Assembly: GCF_002234405.1 (NCBI RefSeq)
Contig: NZ_NMQT01000089.1
Location: 1-41,903 of the forward strand
Direction of reading: 5' to 3'
From: Amycolatopsis thailandensis
GTDB taxonomy: Bacteria > Actinomycetota > Actinomycetes > Mycobacteriales > Pseudonocardiaceae
DNA length: 41,903 nucleotides
A program made the position numbers and the translations under genes. Shown piece after piece: positions 23,071 to 31,055 of the stretch (position 1 is the first letter of the stretch; each line of letters begins with the position of its first letter). Below the pieces are notes generated by a model, which did not search any database, had not been told where the DNA came from, and worked only from the letters and a program-made list of their open reading frames with translations.

Positions 23071-23988
23071 TCACCGGGCGGGGACGGCCGCCCGGTGCTC
23101 GGCGATGTCACCGAACAGATCGCCCATCTCCTCGACGCGCTCGATCACCTGATCGGCGGTGAAGAGCAGGTCGGCGGCCTTGCGGCAGGCCTCGACCTCT
23201 TCCCAGGTCACCGGAGTGGACACGGTCGGGATGGCGCGGCCGCGCAGCGAGTAGGGCGCGATGGTGGTCTTGGCGGTGTTGTTCTGGCTCCAGTCGATGA
23301 ACACGCGGCCGGGGCGGATCGCCTTCGTCATCCTGGCGACGACGGTTTCCGGTGAGCGGCGCGCGAGCTCCTCCGCGACCGCCTTGGCGTACTCGGAGGT
23401 GCGCTCGTCGGAGCGGGTGCGCACCGGGCAGTACAACTGCATTCCCTTGTTGCCGCTGGTCTTCGCGTACACCGTCAGGCCGTCACCGGTGAGCAGGTCG
23501 CTGAGCGTCTCGGCGACCCGGCAGCAGTCGACGACGTCCGCGGGCGGGCCGGGGTCGAGGTCGAACACCAGCAGATCCGGTGGTTTCCGCGCGCCACGCG
23601 GGCCGACCGTCCATTGTGGAACGTGCAGTTCCAGCGCGGCGAGGTTCGCCGCCCACATCAGCGTCGGGAGGTCCGCGACCACCGGGTAGTCGAGCGTCTC
23701 CTCCCCGCCCCGGCGGCTGTGCTTGGTGAGCCGGGCGGTGCGCACCCAGTCGGGCACGTGCCGGGAGACGTTCTTCTCGTAGAACGGTTCGCCGTCGACA
23801 CCGTCCGGGAACCGGCGGAACGTGGCGGCCCGATCGCGTAGATGCGGCAGCATGGCGGGGGCGACCCGGCGGTAGTAGTCGAGGACCTCGCGTTTGGTGA
23901 AACCGTGCGACGGATACAGCACCTTGTCCAGATTGGACAGCCCCAGCCGCCGTCCCTCGACCTCGACCGTTATCCGCTCCTCAGGCAC
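23071..23988 (-). CDS. LigD-type NHEJ polymerase/primase domain protein
   Basis: A 305-residue stand-alone polymerase domain of the archaeo-eukaryotic primase superfamily, used in bacterial non-homologous end joining to fill ends with ribo- or deoxynucleotides. GLSNLDKVLYP at the start, the metal-binding VFDLDPG (Asp143, Asp145) and KTSGNKGMQLYCPV (176-189) are seen, with a third motif DWSQNN near 230. The start is GTG 23988; ATG 24036 would nearly touch the divergent ligase start. In SGNKGMQ a Gln takes the place where many homologues have His. It is divergent from an ATP-dependent ligase; no ku gene lies in the window. Confidence 0.9.
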   Translation of the reverse strand: MPEERITVEVEGRRLGLSNLDKVLYPSHGFTKREVLDYYRRVAPAMLPHLRDRAATFRRFPDGVDGEPFYEKNVSRHVPDWVRTARLTKHSRRGGEETLDYPVVADLPTLMWAANLAALELHVPQWTVGPRGARKPPDLLVFDLDPGPPADVVDCCRVAETLSDLLTGDGLTVYAKTSGNKGMQLYCPVRTRSDERTSEYAKAVAEELARRSPETVVARMTKAIRPGRVFIDWSQNNTAKTTIAPYSLRGRAIPTVSTPVTWEEVEACRKAADLLFTADQVIERVEEMGDLFGDIAEHRAAVPAR

Positions 23989-24034
23989 CCTTCGACGATA
24001 GATCACCGGCGGCGTTTCCGGGGTACCGTGAGGC

Positions 24035-25000
24035 ATGAGTACCGTGCCGGACGCGATCGCCCCGATGCTGGCGACCGACGGCGACCTGCCCACCGGCGGG
24101 TGGGGGTACGAATATAAATGGGACGGCTATCGCTGCTGCCTGCGGGTCGCGCGCGGCGGCGAGACGCGCCTGACCAGCCGTCGCGGCCTCGACATCACGG
24201 CGACGTACCCGGACGTGACCGGCGAAGCGCTCGATGGCCGTGAGGTGGTGCTCGACGGCGAGATCGTCGTCCTCGACGACAAAGGGCGGCCCAGCTTCCC
24301 GCTCTTGCAGACCCGGCACCTGCGCACTCCGGACGCGTCGCTGCTGGAACGCAGCCCGGTGCACTTTTTCGCCTTCGACGTGCTGCTTCTCGACGGTGAG
24401 AGCCTGCTCGACACGCCGTACGCCGCCCGCCGCGACCTGCTGACCTCCCTGGACGCCGGCGGCCGCGTCGTCATCCCGCCGGGGTACACCGACGACGACA
24501 TCTCACCCGATCAGCTGCTGGAGGTCGTCCGGCAGCACGGCCTCGAAGGACTGATCGCGAAGAAGCTCGACAGCCACTACCACCCCGGCAAACGGACACG
24601 GCAGTGGATCAAGCGGGCACTGTGGCATGGCCAGGAGGTCGTGATCGGCGGGTGGCGCCCCGGCGAGGGACGGCGTTCGGGGACGCTCGGCGCGCTGCTG
24701 CTCGGCGCGCACGACGAGGCGGGCGAGCTGCGGTACATCGGCGATGTCGGGACCGGGTTCAGCGACAAGGTCCTCGACGACCTGTACGGCAGGCTCACCC
24801 CGCTGGAACGGAAGACGCCTCCTTTCGCCTCGGAGGTCCCGCGCGATCGGGCGCGGCGGGCGCGCTGGGTGGAGCCGGAGCTCGTCGGCGAGGTCGTGCA
24901 CCGGAACTGGACCCCGGACGGACGGCTGCGGCACACGACCTGGCGGGGGCTGCGGGCGGACAAGACCCCCGGAGACGTCGTGCTTCCGGCTCACGGCTGA
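24035..25000 (+). CDS. ATP-dependent DNA ligase, LigD/LigC-type
   Basis: A 321-residue ligase with the adenylation motif YEYKWDGYR, catalytic Lys28. VLDGEIVVLD (motif III) is followed by VHFFAFDVLLLDG, EGLIAKKLDSHY (motif IV) and QWIKRALWHGQEVVIGGW (motif V). The OB fold has DVGTGFSDKVLDDL and, at the C-terminus, VEVVHRNWTPDGRLRHTTWRG-like sequence with LRADKTPGDV. It seals double-strand breaks in NHEJ together with Ku and the divergent polymerase. No nuclease domain is attached, so the LigD activities are split over separate genes. ATG 24035 follows GAGG. Confidence 0.93.
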   Translation: MSTVPDAIAPMLATDGDLPTGGWGYEYKWDGYRCCLRVARGGETRLTSRRGLDITATYPDVTGEALDGREVVLDGEIVVLDDKGRPSFPLLQTRHLRTPDASLLERSPVHFFAFDVLLLDGESLLDTPYAARRDLLTSLDAGGRVVIPPGYTDDDISPDQLLEVVRQHGLEGLIAKKLDSHYHPGKRTRQWIKRALWHGQEVVIGGWRPGEGRRSGTLGALLLGAHDEAGELRYIGDVGTGFSDKVLDDLYGRLTPLERKTPPFASEVPRDRARRARWVEPELVGEVVHRNWTPDGRLRHTTWRGLRADKTPGDVVLPAHG

Positions 25001-25045
25001 CGGCGGCCGGGGCAACCCCCGTCGACGATCAGGCGTGTCCTCGAC

Positions 25046-25954
25046 ATGACCGAGGAGCGGACGGGCAGGCCGATGACCCGGCGGCAACGGCGAGCGGCAC
25101 ACCTGCGGCATTCGGCCCCTCCCGGGCACGAAGCCGCCTCGTCCCCGGCGGACGGTCGCCATCCGGTGGAGATCTCGATGTGGCGGCGCCATCAGCTGAT
25201 CTGCGCGGCGGCCGCGGGCGCCTTGGGCTTCCTCGTCTTCGGAGTGATGCTCTGGGTCGGCATGAACGAGTACGGCCGATCCTGGGCAGGGAGCACCGAG
25301 TTCGTGATCGACCTGACCGCGTCGTCGGCGTCGGCGATCCTGGGCGTGGTGGCCGGCGTCGCGGCCGCGCGACAGGGCCGCCGGATCCGGCGGTTCGCGA
25401 AGACCACCTGGCTGAGCCGGACCGACGGCGTCGCGATCGAGGCGGCCACCCGGAGGCTGCGCGTATTGAGCCGGAACGCGGGACGGTTCGCCGCGTTCTG
25501 GGCGGTGACCTTCCTGGTCGCGGGCACGAGCGTCGGCATCGGCGCCGGTGTCTTCAACGGCTTCCAGGCGGCGGTGCATTTCCTCGCGATGGTGGTGGCC
25601 GTGTTCGCGGTTCCGATGAACGCGGCGGCGGCGCGAGGCTGGGCGAAAAGACACCGGGCGGTGCTGGAAACCGGCTGGCACCCCGCGAAATGGGTCACCG
25701 TCCGGAGGGAAGAGGACGGCTTCCTCGGACCGGCCGTGATCACCGTCGGGTTCGAGGACGGCAGCACGATCGAACTGCGGACGGTCGAGTCGACCTACCG
25801 TGCCCAGCACAAGGAAGGGCAGCGCCTGCTCGAAGCCTGGGTCGGCGGCACGGCCTCTTCGATGGTCGTCCTGTTCGAGCACGGCCGGTGGCGGCGAGAC
25901 GCCTACCCCGTACCTGTGATCGCGCTCGGCGCACGGGTCCACTCGCACGACTGA
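25046..25954 (+). CDS. Four-segment membrane protein of unknown function
   Basis: A 302-residue protein from ATG 25046, 45 bases after the ligase stop. The first 48 residues are basic and hydrophilic. Hydrophobic segments lie at about 52-72, 92-108, 150-172 and 176-196. The last 100 residues are soluble, with a beta-rich stretch VITVGFEDGSTIELRTVE and a basic end. I do not recognise the family. It could be co-transcribed with the ligase, but no role in repair can be inferred from the sequence. Confidence 0.7.
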   Translation: MTEERTGRPMTRRQRRAAHLRHSAPPGHEAASSPADGRHPVEISMWRRHQLICAAAAGALGFLVFGVMLWVGMNEYGRSWAGSTEFVIDLTASSASAILGVVAGVAAARQGRRIRRFAKTTWLSRTDGVAIEAATRRLRVLSRNAGRFAAFWAVTFLVAGTSVGIGAGVFNGFQAAVHFLAMVVAVFAVPMNAAAARGWAKRHRAVLETGWHPAKWVTVRREEDGFLGPAVITVGFEDGSTIELRTVESTYRAQHKEGQRLLEAWVGGTASSMVVLFEHGRWRRDAYPVPVIALGARVHSHD

Positions 25955-26058
25955 CGCCGTGTCCCCGGCGTGTCAGCGCCGTGGCGGTCCGGTGTCAGGG
26001 CGGTCGGCGATCGTTGCTTCACCAGCAAGAGATCACCACCACCGAGGGAGTCCCCATC

Positions 26059-26874
26059 ATGTCCGTCTTCACCACGCCGTCGCCGATCACCGCCATCCTG
26101 ACCACCGCCGGCGCCCGGGTGCGCGTCGCCGCCAGCGACCGCCCGGACACGGTGGTGCTCGTCGAGCCGATCGACGGCACGAGCAAGTCGGACGTGAAGG
26201 TCGCCGAGAACACCAAGGTCGACTTCGCCGGTGGCGAGCTCTCGATCGAGACGAAGAAGGCCGGCGGCAAGAGCGGATCAGTGGCGATCACGATCGAGGT
26301 GCCCACCGGTTCCAAACTGGTCCTGAACACGGCCTGGTCGGAGATCCTCGCCGAAGGCCGGTTCGGCGACTGCGAACTCGAGGTGGGATCGGGCCGGATC
26401 CAGGTCGACCGCGTCGCGGCGGTGCGAGGCAACGTGGCGGCGGGCGAGGTCGTCGTCCGGCACGTCTCCGGGACCGTGAACGTCGAGGGCGGCACGGCGG
26501 GACTGCGGATCGGCGAGGCCGAAGGCGCCGTCAAGTACGTGGGTGCCACCGGGAAGATCTGGATCGGGCACGCCCGGTCCAGCGTCGACCTCGCCGGTTC
26601 GAGCGGGAGCTTCGACATCGACCGCGCCGACGGCGACGTCATCGCGAAAGCGGCCAACTGCCCGATCCGCGTCGGACGGCTGTCGCACGGCGCGGCCCAG
26701 CTCGTGAACGCGTCCGGCGGCATCGAGGTCGGCATCGACGGGGACACCGCGTCGGTGGACGCCGAGAGCAAGAAGGGTTCGGTGCGCAACTCCTTCGCGG
26801 CGGGCGGCGAGGGCGGGGTCAAGGTGTACGCGCGCACTCGGCTTGACGACATCGTCGTTCAGCGCGCCGCCTGA
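26059..26874 (+). CDS. DUF4097-like beta-repeat protein
   Basis: A 271-residue protein from ATG 26059, with GAGGGAG upstream. It has no signal peptide or membrane segment. After a short start, repeating 20-25-residue beta units (LEVGSGRIQVDRVAAVRGNV, VVRHVSGTVNVEGGTAGL, SSGSFDIDRADGDV and others) suggest a right-handed beta-solenoid as in DUF4097/adhesin-like proteins common in actinomycetes, often next to PadR or ABC genes. Its molecular role is unknown. It stands alone: 104 bases from the membrane-protein gene upstream, and followed by a convergent terminator region. Confidence 0.8.
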   Translation: MSVFTTPSPITAILTTAGARVRVAASDRPDTVVLVEPIDGTSKSDVKVAENTKVDFAGGELSIETKKAGGKSGSVAITIEVPTGSKLVLNTAWSEILAEGRFGDCELEVGSGRIQVDRVAAVRGNVAAGEVVVRHVSGTVNVEGGTAGLRIGEAEGAVKYVGATGKIWIGHARSSVDLAGSSGSFDIDRADGDVIAKAANCPIRVGRLSHGAAQLVNASGGIEVGIDGDTASVDAESKKGSVRNSFAAGGEGGVKVYARTRLDDIVVQRAA

Positions 26875-26928
26875 GTTCTGTTGAGGGGTAAGGCAACCGT
26901 GCCGTGTCGCCTGTTTCCGAACCCCGTT

Positions 26929-26975
26929 CCCAATGTGGCATTGGAGACGCTGAGTGTCCCCAATGCCACATTGGG
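26929..26975. terminator. Nested palindrome between DUF4097 and proline iminopeptidase genes
   Basis: Arms 26929-26944 and 26960-26975 are perfectly complementary over 16 bp. Each arm is itself nearly self-complementary (CCAATG-N3-CATTGG), so two small hairpins can form instead of one large one. It lies between convergent stops and can act as a bidirectional terminator. Confidence 0.65.
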
Positions 26976-27004
26976 GACCATCCGCCCCCGAGACGCTCCG
27001 GGAA

Positions 27005-27940
27005 TCAGCCGGCGAAACGGTCCAGCGCCTCCAGCTTCCAGCCGCGTTTCAGGTCGCTCGAATGATGTCCCGAGTCGTCGTCGATCAGCAGTTCCGCGCC
27101 GGGCCAGGCGCGGGCGAGTTCCCAGGCCGTGTCCACCGGGCAGCTCAGGTCCCGGCGCCCGTGGATCAGCACACCGGGAATGTCCTTCAACAGACCGGCG
27201 TCGCGGATCAGCGCGCCGGGTTCCAGCCAGGCCGCGTGGGAGTAGTAGTGCGTGACGATGCGCGCGAAGGCCAGTTCCCATTCGCCGATGGGACCATTGT
27301 GGACGGTCGCGCCGGGTTCGAGCGAAAGGACGGTGTCCTCCCAGGCGCACCAGGAACGAGCGGCCTCGGTGCGCACATCCGGGTCGGGATCCGCCATGAG
27401 CCGCGCGTAGGCGGCCACGAGGTCGCCGGTGAGATCACCGCGGAAGCGGGCCCATTCTTCGGGGAAGAACCGGCCGGCACCGTGATACAACCAGTCGATC
27501 TCGGAAGGACGTGTCGTGCTGATCGAGCTGACGATGATCTCCGTGACCCGCTCCGGAAAGCGTTCGGCGTAAGCGAGCGCGAGCGTCGTACCCCACGAAC
27601 CGCCGGTGACGAGCCAGCGTTCGATGCCCAGGTGTTCTCGTAAACGTTCCATGTCGGCGACGAGATGCGCCGTCGTGTTGTGGCGCATGTCGGTCGCCGG
27701 ATCGCTCGCGTGCGGGGTGCTGCGGCCGCAGCCTCGCTGGTCGAACAGCACGACGCGATAGCGGGCCGGGTCGAACATCCGCCGCATGCCCGGCGTGCAG
27801 CCCTGTCCCGGACCGCCGTGCAGCACGACCGCGGGTTTCCCGGCCGGGTTCCCGCAGGTCTCCCAGTGGACGCGGTTGCCGTCACCTACTTCGAGCAGCC
27901 CCTCGTCGTAAGGCTCGACGGGCGGATACAGGTCGATCAT
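27005..27940 (-). CDS. pip: Proline iminopeptidase (alpha/beta hydrolase)
   Basis: A 311-residue cytosolic peptidase that removes N-terminal proline from peptides. The oxyanion HGGPGQG motif (41-47), DQRGCGRS (67-74) and the nucleophile elbow GGSWGTTLAL are all present. The catalytic Asp is in HGRRDLSCP and the His in DSGHHSSD near the end. The length matches the family (about 310-320). It stands alone, convergent with the DUF4097 gene and divergent from the carboxylate-amine ligase. The nearest alternative is another prolyl aminopeptidase-like hydrolase of the same subfamily. Confidence 0.93.
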   Translation of the reverse strand: MIDLYPPVEPYDEGLLEVGDGNRVHWETCGNPAGKPAVVLHGGPGQGCTPGMRRMFDPARYRVVLFDQRGCGRSTPHASDPATDMRHNTTAHLVADMERLREHLGIERWLVTGGSWGTTLALAYAERFPERVTEIIVSSISTTRPSEIDWLYHGAGRFFPEEWARFRGDLTGDLVAAYARLMADPDPDVRTEAARSWCAWEDTVLSLEPGATVHNGPIGEWELAFARIVTHYYSHAAWLEPGALIRDAGLLKDIPGVLIHGRRDLSCPVDTAWELARAWPGAELLIDDDSGHHSSDLKRGWKLEALDRFAG

Positions 27941-28074
27941 GAAGCCAGCCTAGACCGTCCGTGAGAGCGCGAAACACTTTCGCCGCAACGAAGTTCAGCA
28001 CACCGGCCCTTTCTTCGCCGCGTCGGAAGGGGGAGATTCATCGATACCGGCGAAATCACCAGAAACGGAGAACC

Positions 28075-29172
28075 ATGGCGCTTGACGGTATGAACTTCAC
28101 CCTTGGCGTGGAAGAAGAGTTCGTCCTCTTGGACCCGTCGGACGGCTCGGTCGCGTTACGCGCGCCCGCTCTCCTCGAAAACCTCGCCCCCGAAACGGAC
28201 GTCACCGGTGAGCTGATGCGGTTCCAGATCGAGACCGCGACCGGCATCTGCCACGGACTGGACGAAGTGCGCTCGGACCTGACCCGGCTGCGGGAGACCG
28301 TCGCGAAGGCGGCGGAGGCCGACGGCTGCCTGATGGTGGCGGCGGGGGTCCCGCCCGGTGACCTGCGGGGAGACGCGCTCACGCCCGAACCCCGGTACCG
28401 GCGGCTGGCCCAGGCGTTCCCCGAGCTGATCGACGCGGCGGGAACGTGCGCCTGCCACGTGCACGTCGGCTTGCCGTCGCGGGACGTCGGCGCGCGGGTC
28501 CTCGCCGGGCTGCGGCCGTGGCTCGCGCCGTTGCTGGCGCTCAGTGTCAACTCCCCGGTCGAGCACGGCGCCGATTCCGGATGGTCGAGCAGGCGCTTCC
28601 CGATCTGGGACCGGTGGCCGACGGCGAGACCGCCCGACGAATGGCCCGGCGCGGCCGCCTACGACCGGAGCATCCGGGACGCCTTGCGTCACGGCGCCGC
28701 GCTCGACGCGGCGGGCGTTTACTTCTACGCCCGCCTTTCCCCTCGCTATCGCACTGTGGAAGTACGGATCGCCGACGTCTGCCTGGCCGTCGACGACGCC
28801 GTACTCCTCGCGGCGCTGGTACGCGGGCTGGTCGCGACCTGCGCCGAGACCGCGGTACTGCCGCGAGCCCGCGGATCGCGGATCGGAGCGGCGCTGACGG
28901 CCGCCGCGCGCCGGGGCCTCGACGGGCCCGGCGTCGACGTCTTCACCGGTGAGGAGGCCGATCAGCGGGACCTGCTCGGCGAACTCGTCGCCTTCATCCG
29001 GCCCGCCCTCGACGCCGCCGGTGACACGGAGGACGTCGAACGAGGACTGGACTCGCTGTTCGAACACGGGACCGGCGCGGCGCGGCAACGCCGATTGCTC
29101 GCGGAAGCGGCTTCCCCGGGTGAATTCGCCGCGGATCTCGCCCACGCGACGATGAACGTGCCGACCCGGTGA
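28075..29172 (+). CDS. Carboxylate-amine ligase (YbdK / GCS2 family)
   Basis: A 365-residue enzyme of the glutamate-cysteine ligase family 2. The start is ATG 28075 after ACGGAG; upstream in-frame codons do not resemble the family. TLGVEEEFVLLDP (9-21) is the signature metal/ATP region, followed by CACHVHVGLPSRD and the late RTVEVRIADVC. The YbdK/EgtA-like group forms gamma-glutamyl or similar amide bonds; the acceptor is not predictable. Codon 28 is a TTA (28156-28158), suggesting bldA dependence. It ends 12 bases from the convergent response regulator. Confidence 0.88.
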   Translation: MALDGMNFTLGVEEEFVLLDPSDGSVALRAPALLENLAPETDVTGELMRFQIETATGICHGLDEVRSDLTRLRETVAKAAEADGCLMVAAGVPPGDLRGDALTPEPRYRRLAQAFPELIDAAGTCACHVHVGLPSRDVGARVLAGLRPWLAPLLALSVNSPVEHGADSGWSSRRFPIWDRWPTARPPDEWPGAAAYDRSIRDALRHGAALDAAGVYFYARLSPRYRTVEVRIADVCLAVDDAVLLAALVRGLVATCAETAVLPRARGSRIGAALTAAARRGLDGPGVDVFTGEEADQRDLLGELVAFIRPALDAAGDTEDVERGLDSLFEHGTGAARQRRLLAEAASPGEFAADLAHATMNVPTR

Positions 29173-29184
29173 GGCGGACCGGCG

Positions 29185-29790
29185 TCACAGCCAGCCGGAC
29201 TCCCGCGCGATCCGCACCGCGTCGACCCGGTTGCGGGCGCTGAGTTTCGACACGATCGTCGTCAGGTAGTTCCGCACGGTACCGGCGGACAGGAACAGTT
29301 CCGCCGCGATCTCGGTCGGGTCGGAGCCGACCGACGCCAGCCGGAGCACCTCGATCTCGCGGGTGGTGAGCGGGCATTCCTCGCTGTCCCAGGCGGCGAG
29401 CGCGAGATCGCCGTCGACGACGCGCCTGCCGGCGGCGACCCCGCGGACCGCGTTGGCCAGCCTGTCGGCGGGTGCGTCCTTGCGAAGGAAACCGTTGACC
29501 TTCGCGGCCAACGCCCGCCGAAGGGTGCCGGGGCTGCCGAGCGAGGTGAGGATCAGCGTGCGCACTCCGGGCAGCTGCTCGTGCAGCTCGGCGGCCGCGG
29601 TGAGGCCGTCCTTGCCCGGCAGGTCGATGTCGATGAGCGCGATGTCGGGGCGCGCGGACTGGGCTAGCGGGAGGATCTCGTCACCGCTGGCGCATTCCGC
29701 GACGACCTCGATGTCGGCTTCCAGTCCGAGCAGCGCGACCAGGGCCCCACGGACAATGTGCATGTCCTCCGCCACCAGGACCTTGATCAT
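29185..29790 (-). CDS. NarL-type response regulator, copy 1
   Basis: A 201-residue regulator from ATG 29790; the N-terminus lines up with the two copies at 32497 and 38810. The receiver has the acidic pair at residues 8-9, the phosphoacceptor Asp54 in ALIDIDLPGKDG, Thr/Ser in LILTSLG and Lys in FLRKDAPAD. The LuxR helix-turn-helix is LTTREIEVLRL...AAELFLSAGTVRNYLTTIVSKL. Most positions are shared with the other two regulators. No kinase is adjacent. A possible -10 TAGTAT lies about 55 bases upstream, and a 17-bp hairpin lies beyond it. Confidence 0.93.
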   Translation of the reverse strand: MIKVLVAEDMHIVRGALVALLGLEADIEVVAECASGDEILPLAQSARPDIALIDIDLPGKDGLTAAAELHEQLPGVRTLILTSLGSPGTLRRALAAKVNGFLRKDAPADRLANAVRGVAAGRRVVDGDLALAAWDSEECPLTTREIEVLRLASVGSDPTEIAAELFLSAGTVRNYLTTIVSKLSARNRVDAVRIARESGWL

Positions 29791-30232
29791 CGACCCCATC
29801 TGCCTTTCGCCTGTGCCCGCCCCACGGGCCGACAATACTATCCTCACACAACCTTACCGCGAAATGGAAACCGGCCCTTGACCGCCGCGGGGGTCGCGGT
29901 CAAGGGCCGGTTCTGTGTTGCCGCGGGAATACGTTCTTCGGACCGCGCCAACACGGCCGGGTTGTTCCGGCGTGAATGCGCTACCAGGAATTTTGCGGCC
30001 TCCCACCAGGAAGATCCAGTGTTCGCACCACCGCCGACCTGTGCTTTTCGCATGGTCATCCCATGATGTGCGGCCTCCCCGGACACCTCACGGCGACCGT
30101 GAAATTTTCACGTCATCGCACACATGAATCCATATCCGCCGGTGAATCAAGCACTTCAGGAGAAGCGGCGGCGAACACTACTGTCGGAAACCGCAAAGCA
30201 CGCCAGAATTCCTCGAGCGAAAGGACGGTACA
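29791..30232. other. Divergent intergenic region between response regulator 1 and AraC genes
   Basis: There are 442 bases with lower GC than the neighbours. The region holds the 17-bp hairpin at 29869-29912 and a perfect 15-base palindrome CGTGAAA-T-TTTCACG at 30098-30112, about 120 bases upstream of araC. A minus-strand open frame at about 30086-29844 is present but I do not accept it, because the hairpin falls inside it and its codon third positions are mixed. Confidence 0.5.
29869..29912 (-). promoter_or_regulatory. Hairpin upstream of response regulator 1
   Basis: A perfect 17-bp stem (29869-29885 with 29896-29912) and a 10-base loop. Read on the minus strand it is followed by TTTCCATTT, a weak T-rich tail. 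It points into the response-regulator gene, so it could terminate or attenuate a longer minus-strand transcript. No gene ends here. Confidence 0.5.
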
Positions 30233-30976
30233 ATGGATGAGACTGTCCGGCGAGCCGTGGAGCGAGCCATTGCCGCCATGAACGAGAAACTGGGCGAAGA
30301 GCTCACTATCGACGACATCGCCCGCGCCGCGACGTTCAGCAAATTTCATTTCACCCGGGTGTTCCAGCAGGCCACCGGTGTCTCGCCTGGCAGGTTTCTC
30401 TCCGCGCTCCGGCTCGACGAGGCCAAGCGCCTGCTGCTGACGACCTCGATCACGGTCGCCGACATCAGCCACCGCGTGGGCTACAACAGTGTCGGCACCT
30501 TCAGCACCCGGTTCAGCGGCCGCGTCGGGCTCTCTCCTTCCGCGTACCGCCAGCAGGGCGGTTTCCAGCGCCGCCTGACGGGCGAACCTCGTCCCGGGAC
30601 GAGGCCGGCGATCGTCCGCGGTTTCGTGTCGGCGCCGCCGGAGATCTCGCCCGGACTGGTCTTCGTCGGTCTTTTCCCGACACGCATCCCCGAGGGCGCG
30701 CCCGTGCGCTACACGGTCATCGACGCTCCCGGGGCCTACCAGCTGACCGATGTCCCGGAGGGCACCTGGCACCTCGTCGCGCACTGCGCGACCGGGCCGC
30801 TCACCCGCCGCGGCACCGGCTACACCGGGCACCACGGCCCGATCACCGTCGAGCCGGGCGTCACCGCGCGGCTGGCCGACCTGCGGGTGCGCCCGAAGCG
30901 CCTGTTCGACCCTCCGGTCCTGATCGCGCTGCCCGACCTGCGGTACCGCCCGGAGCCGGTCAAGCACGCGGCCTGA
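30233..30976 (+). CDS. AraC-family regulator with C-terminal ligand-type domain
   Basis: A 247-residue regulator from ATG 30233 (AAAGGACGG upstream). Unusually for the family, the two helix-turn-helix motifs come first: LTIDDIARAATFSKFHFTRV (24-43) and ITVADISHRVGYNSVGTFST. The C-terminal half is a beta-rich domain; GAYQLTDVPEGTWHLVAH resembles carboxypeptidase-regulatory/transthyretin-like folds, perhaps a small-molecule sensor. Such DNA-binding-first AraC proteins occur in actinomycetes. The upstream palindrome CGTGAAATTTTCACG is a possible site. It is followed by a strong hairpin shared with the convergent DUF1702 gene. Confidence 0.88.
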   Translation: MDETVRRAVERAIAAMNEKLGEELTIDDIARAATFSKFHFTRVFQQATGVSPGRFLSALRLDEAKRLLLTTSITVADISHRVGYNSVGTFSTRFSGRVGLSPSAYRQQGGFQRRLTGEPRPGTRPAIVRGFVSAPPEISPGLVFVGLFPTRIPEGAPVRYTVIDAPGAYQLTDVPEGTWHLVAHCATGPLTRRGTGYTGHHGPITVEPGVTARLADLRVRPKRLFDPPVLIALPDLRYRPEPVKHAA

Positions 30977-30989
30977 CCCCGCTCCCGGG

Positions 30990-31044
30990 TGTCATGAGGG
31001 GTCCCCATCGGACGAAAAATGTCCGAAGGGGACCCCTCATGACA
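30990..31044. terminator. Long hairpin between araC and the DUF1702 gene
   Basis: Arms of 24 bases (30990-31013 and 31021-31044) match except for one A-A pair, with the loop GAAAAAT. It sits between two convergent stops, 13 and 11 bases from them, and can terminate both. Confidence 0.75.
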
Positions 31045-31055
31045 TCCGCGGGACC

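Noticed and set aside
24604..26874. Very long plus-strand frame spanning the ligase end, membrane protein and DUF4097 genes
   Set aside because: Only its last part (26059 onward) is real; the earlier portion is an out-of-frame read of two other genes with Arg/Gly-rich composition.
29844..30086. 80-codon minus-strand frame between response regulator 1 and araC
   Set aside because: Its end contains the perfect hairpin 29869-29912, codon third positions are mixed, and the best ribosome-binding site leads to a two-codon frame.
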